DNA of 18,722 bases from CAYZYO01 sp964482585 (GTDB lineage: Bacteria > Bacillota > Syntrophomonadia > Syntrophomonadales > Syntrophomonadaceae), in NCBI GenBank assembly GCA_964482585.1, contig CAYZYO010000040.1:1-18722 (forward strand), read 5' to 3'. The translations under genes and the position numbers were made by a program. Positions 13,819 to 18,722 of this stretch are shown here, in pieces (the first letter of the stretch is position 1; the number at the start of each line of letters is the position of its first letter). Below the pieces are notes generated by a model. The model worked only from the letters and a program-made list of their open reading frames with translations. It searched no databases and was not told the DNA's origin.

Positions 13819-15090
13819 CTATTTATCATTATCAATCTCCCATGGAGGAGTTATTCTGCCTTTTATGGCACTGGCTGCAGCTACTGCTGGGCTAGCCAGA
13901 TAGACTTCACTTTCGGGATGTCCCATTCTGCCCACAAAGTTCCGGTTGGTAGTAGCCAGGGCTCGCTCCCCTTGAGCAAGAATACCCATATGCCCACCCA
14001 AGCAGGGGCCACAGGTTGGAGTACTAACTACCGCTCCGGCATTAATGAATATTTCAATATAGCCTTTCTGCAGGGCTTCCAGGTATATCTGTTGAGTTCC
14101 CGGGAAAACGATCACCCTCATTTCAGGATGAACTTTATGCCCCTTCATTAATGAAGCAGCAGCAGCTAAATCTTCAATTCTCCCATTGGTACATGATCCA
14201 ATAACCACCTGATCCAAAACGATATCAACCGCCTCACTCACCGGGTAGGTGTTTTCCGGCAGGTGGGGAAAAGCTACTACCGGCTCCATTTTCGAAACAT
14301 CATATTCCTTTACATCATAATATTTTGCATCTGCATCAGATTGGTATATTTGATAGGGCCTCCGGGCTCTTTTTTTCACATATTCCAGGGTAATATCGTC
14401 CGTTTCAATGATTCCATTCTTACCCCCGGCTTCAATAGCCATGTTGGCCATAGTAAACCGGTTATCTATAGACAATCCCTTAATAACCTCCCCGGTAAAT
14501 TCCATAGACATATACCTTGCTCCATCAACACCTATATCACCAATAGTATGAAGTATCAAATCTTTACCACTTACCCAGTAGGGAAGTTTACCATAATAAA
14601 CGAATTTTATGCTTTCCGGCACTTTAAACCATGCTTCACCAGTTGCCATTCCTGCTGCCATATCAGTAGATCCAACACCCGTAGAAAATGCTCCTAAAGC
14701 TCCATAAGTACAAGTATGGGAATCTGCGCCAATAATTAAATCACCTGGTAAAACTAATCCTTTTTCAGGCAGTAGGCAGTGTTCTATTCCCATCTGCCCG
14801 ATTTCAAAGTAATTGGTTATTTCATACTCCCGGGCAAAATCTCGCATTACCTTACATTGTCCAGCAGACTTAATGTCTTTATTAGGAGTAAAGTGGTCAG
14901 GGACCAGAACTACTCTATCCGGGTCAAAGACCCTTTTTAAACCTAACTTATTAAATTCAGATATAGCAACCGGTGCAGTTACATCATTACCCAAAACAAT
15001 ATCCAATTTACAGTTAACCAATTCTCCCGGTTCAATATAATCCCTTCCGGCATGAACCGCGAGTATCTTCTGGCTTATTGTCATTCCCAT
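13819..15090 (-). CDS. leuC: 3-isopropylmalate dehydratase large subunit
   Basis: LeuC is the iron-sulfur catalytic subunit of isopropylmalate isomerase. The three cluster cysteines are C300 in VIGSCTNGR and C360/C363 in TPTCGPCLGG, all present. Other aconitase-family segments are DHFTPNKDIKSAGQC, GADSHTCTYGALGAFSTGVG and NRNFVGRMGHPESEVYLASP. The 423-aa length marks the shorter archaeal/clostridial class also used for citramalate and homocitrate chemistry. GGAGG is 7 nt before the ATG. It follows a 273-bp spacer after ilvC that contains the leuA remnant, and probably stays in the same transcript because no terminator lies between. With CimA and LeuB in the operon, methyl-substituted C5 acids are likely true substrates. 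Confidence 0.97.
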   Translation of the reverse strand: MGMTISQKILAVHAGRDYIEPGELVNCKLDIVLGNDVTAPVAISEFNKLGLKRVFDPDRVVLVPDHFTPNKDIKSAGQCKVMRDFAREYEITNYFEIGQMGIEHCLLPEKGLVLPGDLIIGADSHTCTYGALGAFSTGVGSTDMAAGMATGEAWFKVPESIKFVYYGKLPYWVSGKDLILHTIGDIGVDGARYMSMEFTGEVIKGLSIDNRFTMANMAIEAGGKNGIIETDDITLEYVKKRARRPYQIYQSDADAKYYDVKEYDVSKMEPVVAFPHLPENTYPVSEAVDIVLDQVVIGSCTNGRIEDLAAAASLMKGHKVHPEMRVIVFPGTQQIYLEALQKGYIEIFINAGAVVSTPTCGPCLGGHMGILAQGERALATTNRNFVGRMGHPESEVYLASPAVAAASAIKGRITPPWEIDNDK

Positions 15091-15118
15091 AAATTAACCT
15101 CCGTTAATTAAATTTAAA

Positions 15119-15319
15119 CTACTTCTTAAGTGAGAGTTTTGCATAATTAGCTACCGCCTGGTAAGCAGCAGCAACAGGGTCATCACCAGTAGCCGCTGCT
15201 TCAAACAGCATATTTCCGATAGAAAGGTTAGCCGGTGATCTGCTTTTTCTTATCAGCTATTTTTTTGAAATTCAAAAAAGCCTCTTGTTTACATCATTAG
15301 CCAGAATATAACCCGGGTC
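15119..15319 (-). pseudogene. leuA: Remnant of 2-isopropylmalate synthase gene (leuA)
   Basis: Between ilvC and leuC, where leuA is often found, three short pieces in different frames match LeuA. Piece A (15313-15284) reads GYILANDVNK. Piece B (15281-15231), shifted, continues AFLNFKKIADKKKQIT and hits TAA at 15230-15228. Together A and B resemble the segment of LeuA that reads 'GY.L..ee.n.AF..FK.lADKK..it'. Piece C (15232-15122) reads ANLSIGNMLFEAAATGDDPV then AAAYQAV, like the LeuA regulatory-domain segment '.EAA.GdGPVDA.Y.AI', then ends at TAG (15121-15119). The N-terminal ~330 residues with all catalytic motifs, ~50 residues between B and C, and the last ~120 residues are missing. The final codons of piece C are a copy of the dispersed TGAGAGTTTT repeat. 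The region cannot encode an active enzyme. Confidence 0.75.
15131..15149 (+). repeat. Dispersed TGAGAGTTTT repeat, copy 3, at the leuA scar
   Basis: TGAGAGTTTTGCATAATT (15131-15148) matches the core of the copies at 10218 and 18661. In the minus-strand reading it supplies codons NYAKLS at the end of the leuA relic, so it lies exactly where homology to LeuA stops. Confidence 0.55.
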
Positions 15320-15363
15320 CTTAGTCGTTCTTTTGCTGCTGTAAACCTGCTTAATATAAGAAT

Positions 15364-16377
15364 CTATTTGCTTTCCTTAAGCCATGGCATCATTGAACGC
15401 AGTTCGCTTCCTACTTCCTCAATAAGGTGTTCCTTGTTCTGTCTTCTTAAAGCATTAAACTCAGGACGGCCTACCCGGTTTTCTAAAAGCCAGCCTTTAG
15501 CAAATCTACCTTCTTGAATATCCTTTAAAGCATCATACATTGCATATCTTACTTCCTCACCTATTATCTCCGGTCCTTTAGTATAATCTCCCCATTCAGC
15601 AGTATCACTTATGGAATAACGCATGTAGCTCATTCCACCTTCATACATCAAATCAACAATAAGTTTAAGCTCATGCATACACTCGAAGTAAGCTATTTCA
15701 GGTTGATATCCAGCATCAACCAGGGTTTCAAATCCTGCTTTTACCAGCTCAGTTACCCCACCACATAATACACACTGTTCGCCAAATAGATCAGTCTCAG
15801 TCTCTTCCTGGAAGGTTGTTTCAATAACCCCGGCCCGGGTACAACCTATACCACAGGCATACGCAAGTCCCAGTTCTTTAGCCTTTCCAGTATAGTCCTG
15901 CTGTATAGCAATAAGCCCGGGAACTCCTACTCCCTTTTCATACATGCGCCTGACTAAATGTCCTGGGCTTTTAGGGGCTATCATAAAAACATCCACAAAA
16001 GGTGGTGGTACTATCTGCCCGAAATGAATGTTAAATCCGTGGGAAAACCCTATAGCATCGCCTTCTTTTAAATAAGGCTTTATTTCTTCATTATAAACCT
16101 TGGATTGAATTTCATCAGGAACCAAAATTTGAATAATATCCGCTGCGTTAGCCGCCTCGGTTACTGTCATTGGAGTAATACCGGCCTCAATAACTGCATT
16201 CCACTCTTTTTCAGTAAAATCATCTACCGGTTTTCTTAGGCCAACTACTACCTTTACGCCACTTTCATTCAGGTTCTGAGCCTGAGCATGGCCCTGGGAA
16301 CCAAAACCTATAACTGCTACTGTCTTTCCATTTAGTAATTCTAGATTAGCATCTGCATCATAATACATCTTAGCCAT
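15364..16377 (-). CDS. ilvC: Ketol-acid reductoisomerase (class I), predicted NADH-tolerant
   Basis: IlvC rearranges and reduces acetolactate or acetohydroxybutyrate to the dihydroxy acid in valine and isoleucine synthesis. The Rossmann domain has GFGSQGHAQAQNL (24-36), SPGHLVRR and GVGVPGLIAI. The C-terminal knotted domain has the Mg2+ ligands in ETETDLFGEQCVLCGG and the second acidic set in YFECMHELKLIVDLMYEGG. The 337-aa length is that of short class I enzymes. The cofactor loop after G46-L47 reads R48-K49-P50-V51-D52-D53-F54, whereas NADPH enzymes usually have serines (pattern RKGSKSW). An aspartate at the last loop position is the change that favours NADH in engineered enzymes. GGGAG stands 9 nt before the ATG. 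The gene lies 30 bp after ilvN. Confidence 0.96.
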   Translation of the reverse strand: MAKMYYDADANLELLNGKTVAVIGFGSQGHAQAQNLNESGVKVVVGLRKPVDDFTEKEWNAVIEAGITPMTVTEAANAADIIQILVPDEIQSKVYNEEIKPYLKEGDAIGFSHGFNIHFGQIVPPPFVDVFMIAPKSPGHLVRRMYEKGVGVPGLIAIQQDYTGKAKELGLAYACGIGCTRAGVIETTFQEETETDLFGEQCVLCGGVTELVKAGFETLVDAGYQPEIAYFECMHELKLIVDLMYEGGMSYMRYSISDTAEWGDYTKGPEIIGEEVRYAMYDALKDIQEGRFAKGWLLENRVGRPEFNALRRQNKEHLIEEVGSELRSMMPWLKESK

Positions 16378-16407
16378 TTAAACTATCTCCCTTCTTAATT
16401 ACAAACT

Positions 16408-16899
16408 TTAGTTGCATTTTTTTCCCCCGCGAATCATGGCTATTTTACCAGTTCGCACTAGTTCCTTGATTCCAAAAGGTTTTAAGGATTCTACTATTGC
16501 ATCTATTTTATTAGAATCCCCTGTAACCTCAATAATAAGAGTGTTTCTTCCTATATCGACTATACGGGCTCTAAATATATCTACAATCTGGACAATATCT
16601 GCCCTTACATTATTGTCCGCATTGACTTTTATTATAACCAACTCACGCTCTACTGCCCGCTCTTCAGTAAGATCGATTACTTTAATGACATCAATCAATT
16701 TATAAAGCTGCTTGCTTACCTGTTCCAGTACTTTTTCATCTCCCTGGACAACTATTGTCATCCTTGAAATACTAGGGTTTTCAGTAGCTCCAACAGTAAG
16801 ACTATCAATGTTATATCCCCGTCTCCTAAAAAGACTAGCCACTCTTGTTAATACCCCTGGTTTATTTTCTACCACGACTGATAAGGTATGTTTTTTCAT
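16408..16899 (-). CDS. ilvN: Acetolactate synthase small (regulatory) subunit
   Basis: This subunit binds and activates the IlvB catalytic subunit and gives valine feedback inhibition. An ACT domain covers about 4-75 (LSVVVENKPGVLTRVASLF, then RRRGYNIDSLTVG). G15 and N30 correspond by position to the valine-site residues G14 and N29 of E. coli IlvH, so inhibition is expected. A second ACT-like/ferredoxin-fold domain follows (about 84-155, ELVIIKVNADNNVRADIVQI and later). The length of 163 aa is normal. The ATG follows the ilvB stop by 3 bp, and its ribosome site GGAGGAGG lies in the last ilvB codons, so translation is coupled. Confidence 0.95.
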   Translation of the reverse strand: MKKHTLSVVVENKPGVLTRVASLFRRRGYNIDSLTVGATENPSISRMTIVVQGDEKVLEQVSKQLYKLIDVIKVIDLTEERAVERELVIIKVNADNNVRADIVQIVDIFRARIVDIGRNTLIIEVTGDSNKIDAIVESLKPFGIKELVRTGKIAMIRGGKKCN

Positions 16900-16902
16900 T
16901 TA

Positions 16903-18585
16903 TTATTCCTCCTCCAGCATGTTATTTATAGAAACACCAGGTGGTACCATGGGAAAAACATCAGCCTCTTTCTCTACCCAGAAATCAATGACCACAGGCC
17001 GATCTTTAACTTTTAGGGCTTCAATTAGCGCACTACCAACATCATTGGCATCTTTTATTCTCATGCCTACTGCACCATAAGCTTCAGCCAACTTAACAAA
17101 ATCCGGCTGATGACTTATATCAGTATAAGAATAGCGTCCACCGTAAAATAGCCCCTGCCACTGCCTTACCATTCCAAGATATTCATTGTTTAAAATACAT
17201 ATTATAATAGGAATTTTGTATTGTACCGCTGTGCCCAGTTCCTGAATATTCATCTGAATACTGCCATCCCCGGCAATATCTATAACCGGAAGGTCAGGAC
17301 AAGCAGCTTTAGCTCCTATAGCAGCAGGAAAACCATAGCCCATAGTCCCTAATCCACCAGAACTTAAAAAGCTGCGGGGATTGATAAACTTATAGTAATG
17401 TGCAGCCCACATCTGATTCTGCCCTACCTCAGTAGTTATTATAGCTTTCCCCTTAGTAACATCATATATTTTCTCAATAACGTGCTGCGGCATAATTCGT
17501 CCTTCAGATGATGTTCCATAGCGTAAAGGGTATTCCGCTTTCCATCGATCTATAGTCTGGTGCCACTCACTGAACCCATCGGTGGGCTCAAGCCGCTGGG
17601 TAATAGCCTCCAGTACTTCTTTCACCTGGCCTACTATGGGAATTTTAACATAAACATTTTTACCGATTTCTGCAGCATCTATATCTATGTGAATAACCTG
17701 GGCACTGGGAGCAAAAGTATCTACTTTGCCAGTAACCCGGTCATCAAATCTAACTCCAATCGCAATAAGCAGATCACATTCTCCTATAGCATAATTAGCA
17801 TACCGGGTACCATGCATTCCCAACATGCCAAGAGAAAGGTAGTTAGTAGCAGGAAAACTTCCCAACCCCATGAGAGTCGTGGTTACCGGTATTTTTCTTT
17901 TTTCAGCCAGCTTTCTCAACTCTTCTGAAGCATTAGAGGAAATAACTCCACCCCCAGCATATATAACCGGCCTTTGGGCTTTTTGTATCAGTTCCACTGC
18001 AGATATAACCTGCCCCGTATTGAATCCCTTAGCAACCCGGTAACCCCTTATACTTATTTCTTGATCTTCAGGCTTATACTCAATAACTTTCTCCATTACA
18101 TCTTTAGGCAAATCTACTACTACAGGCCCGGGACGATTGGTCCTGGCAATATAAAAGGCTTCTTTAACTATCCTGGCTACATCTTCAGTCTTTTTTATTA
18201 TATAGTTATGTTTAGTTATAGGTAGTGTTATTCCAGTTATATCGGCTTCCTGAAAAGCATCCCGGCCAATAACAGCAGTACCTACCTGACCAGTGAAACA
18301 AACCATAGGAATTGAGTCCATATTGGCAGTAGCTATTCCGGTTACGAGGTTGGTTGCCCCGGGTCCAGAAGTTGCCAAACACACACCAACTCTGCCTGTT
18401 GCCCTGGCATATCCATCTGCCGCATGGGCTGCTCCCTGCTCATGCCGGGTAAGTATGTGCCGGATATCAGAATCGTAAAGTGCATCATAAATAGGTAGTA
18501 CTGCTCCACCTGGATATCCAAATATAGTATCTACTCCTTCTTCTTGCAAGCAGCGCAACAGGATTTGAGCTCCATTCAGTTGCAC
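16903..18585 (-). CDS. ilvB: Acetolactate synthase large (catalytic) subunit
   Basis: IlvB is the thiamine-diphosphate enzyme that joins two pyruvates to acetolactate, or pyruvate and 2-oxobutyrate to acetohydroxybutyrate. The catalytic glutamate is E49 in TRHEQGAAHAADGYA. FAD-type middle-domain segments include GPGATNLVTGIATA and GVRFDDRVTG. The ThDP motif runs from GDGSIQMNIQEL (439-450) to ILNN (464-467). The Trp in MVRQWQ (W476), which helps select 2-oxobutyrate in biosynthetic AHAS, is present, distinguishing it from catabolic AlsS-type enzymes. The GTG at 18585 is preceded by GGAGGTGATCA, an 11-nt perfect match to the usual 3' end of 16S rRNA. It is the first gene of the operon within the window; an upstream ilvD cannot be excluded. 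Confidence 0.97.
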   Translation of the reverse strand: MQLNGAQILLRCLQEEGVDTIFGYPGGAVLPIYDALYDSDIRHILTRHEQGAAHAADGYARATGRVGVCLATSGPGATNLVTGIATANMDSIPMVCFTGQVGTAVIGRDAFQEADITGITLPITKHNYIIKKTEDVARIVKEAFYIARTNRPGPVVVDLPKDVMEKVIEYKPEDQEISIRGYRVAKGFNTGQVISAVELIQKAQRPVIYAGGGVISSNASEELRKLAEKRKIPVTTTLMGLGSFPATNYLSLGMLGMHGTRYANYAIGECDLLIAIGVRFDDRVTGKVDTFAPSAQVIHIDIDAAEIGKNVYVKIPIVGQVKEVLEAITQRLEPTDGFSEWHQTIDRWKAEYPLRYGTSSEGRIMPQHVIEKIYDVTKGKAIITTEVGQNQMWAAHYYKFINPRSFLSSGGLGTMGYGFPAAIGAKAACPDLPVIDIAGDGSIQMNIQELGTAVQYKIPIIICILNNEYLGMVRQWQGLFYGGRYSYTDISHQPDFVKLAEAYGAVGMRIKDANDVGSALIEALKVKDRPVVIDFWVEKEADVFPMVPPGVSINNMLEEE

Positions 18586-18660
18586 CTGATCACCTCCGTT
18601 TTTTATTCATCTATATTTTTATAATGCTGATTTCAATTTTTTCCAGGGATTAGTAATTAC
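18586..18660 (-). promoter_or_regulatory. Upstream region of ilvB; no T-box or attenuator seen
   Basis: The 75 bp before ilvB are AT-rich. A weak minus-strand promoter (TTGAAA, 15 bp, TATAGA) may lie at about 18611-18637. There is no T-box motif, leader peptide rich in Leu/Ile/Val, or terminator hairpin here. Longer-range leader control beyond 18722 remains possible. Confidence 0.25.
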
Positions 18661-18722
18661 AATTGAGAGTTTTGCATGATTCAAAAATCCAGCATGCCAT
18701 TCTGAGCATTAGCGAAGAATCT
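18661..18722 (+). repeat. Composite dispersed repeat at the right edge (copy 4 plus AGCGAAGAAT unit)
   Basis: The segment begins AATTGAGAGTTTTGCATGAT and runs into TGAGCATTAGCGAAGAATCT at the window edge. The first half matches copies at 569, 10218 and 15131; the second matches 2948-2977. Here the two halves are adjacent, suggesting they are parts of one longer dispersed element. It is cut by the window end. Confidence 0.6.

Noticed and set aside
14263..14697. 144-codon open frame on the plus strand
   Set aside because: It lies wholly opposite leuC, whose motifs are complete. It has no ribosome binding site and its composition is that of a reverse-complement shadow. Other plus-strand frames over the operon genes were dismissed for the same reason.
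15257..15280. Perfect inverted repeat TTTTTTGAA-A-TTCAAAAAA
   Set aside because: It looks terminator-like, but it lies inside the leuA relic and is explained by codons for FLNFKK. It has no GC stem.
18586..18722. T-box or attenuation leader for the branched-chain operon
   Set aside because: No T-box sequence, no leader peptide and no terminator/antiterminator hairpins are present in the visible 137 bp.

Overview
The window looks like a chromosomal segment from a low-to-moderate G+C, AT-rich anaerobic Firmicute (class Clostridia). A member of the Syntrophomonas / Peptococcaceae-like groups is my best guess. The reasons are strong GGAGG-type ribosome binding sites throughout, frequent TTG/GTG starts, OmpR-type and TetR regulators, an orphan uroporphyrinogen-decarboxylase-family protein, and a compact ilvBNC-leuCDB-cimA gene order. 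No rRNA, tRNA, CRISPR array, insertion sequence or prophage gene is visible. Nearly every gene is on the minus strand, so transcription reads from high to low coordinates.

Layout, in the direction of transcription. (1) 18585 to 10521: a branched-chain amino acid operon, ilvB-ilvN-ilvC-[leuA remnant]-leuC-leuD-leuB-cimA, closed by a good intrinsic terminator at 10462-10504. CimA makes citramalate from pyruvate and acetyl-CoA. LeuCD and LeuB take it to 2-oxobutyrate, and IlvBN and IlvC carry it towards isoleucine (and valine). The leucine-specific entry gene leuA survives only as a shattered ~200-bp relic between ilvC and leuC, so the operon now looks dedicated to threonine-independent isoleucine plus valine. 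IlvD and the aminotransferase are not in the window. (2) 10475 to 10127: a repeat-rich spacer with a REPIN-like double palindrome, a degenerate 18-bp tandem repeat and a dispersed repeat. (3) 10126 to 9059: a sugar-nucleotidyltransferase with a left-handed beta-helix tail. (4) 9058 to 8716: a divergent spacer holding a small plus-strand transcription unit whose terminator lies inside its open reading frame. (5) 8715 to 7864: an orphan UroD-family protein. (6) 7692 to 3157: a YbhGFSR-like export operon (membrane-fusion protein, two separate ABC ATPases, one ABC-2 permease, TetR repressor), preceded by a paired palindromic operator. (7) 2908 to 844: an OmpR-type response regulator and its histidine kinase. 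(8) 493 to 1: the first 164 codons of a Na+/phosphate cotransporter that runs off the window.

The most interesting points are: the decayed leuA with a dispersed repeat reading through its last codons; a cimA reading frame that only includes its catalytic DTTLRDG motif if translation starts at ATT (or if one base is missing from an A-run); a ketol-acid reductoisomerase whose cofactor loop carries acidic residues where NADPH-binding serines normally sit; a non-stop small ORF architecture at 8828-9018; and palindromic repeats with compensatory arm changes. All functional statements rest on reading the sequence and on family knowledge. No database search was run.
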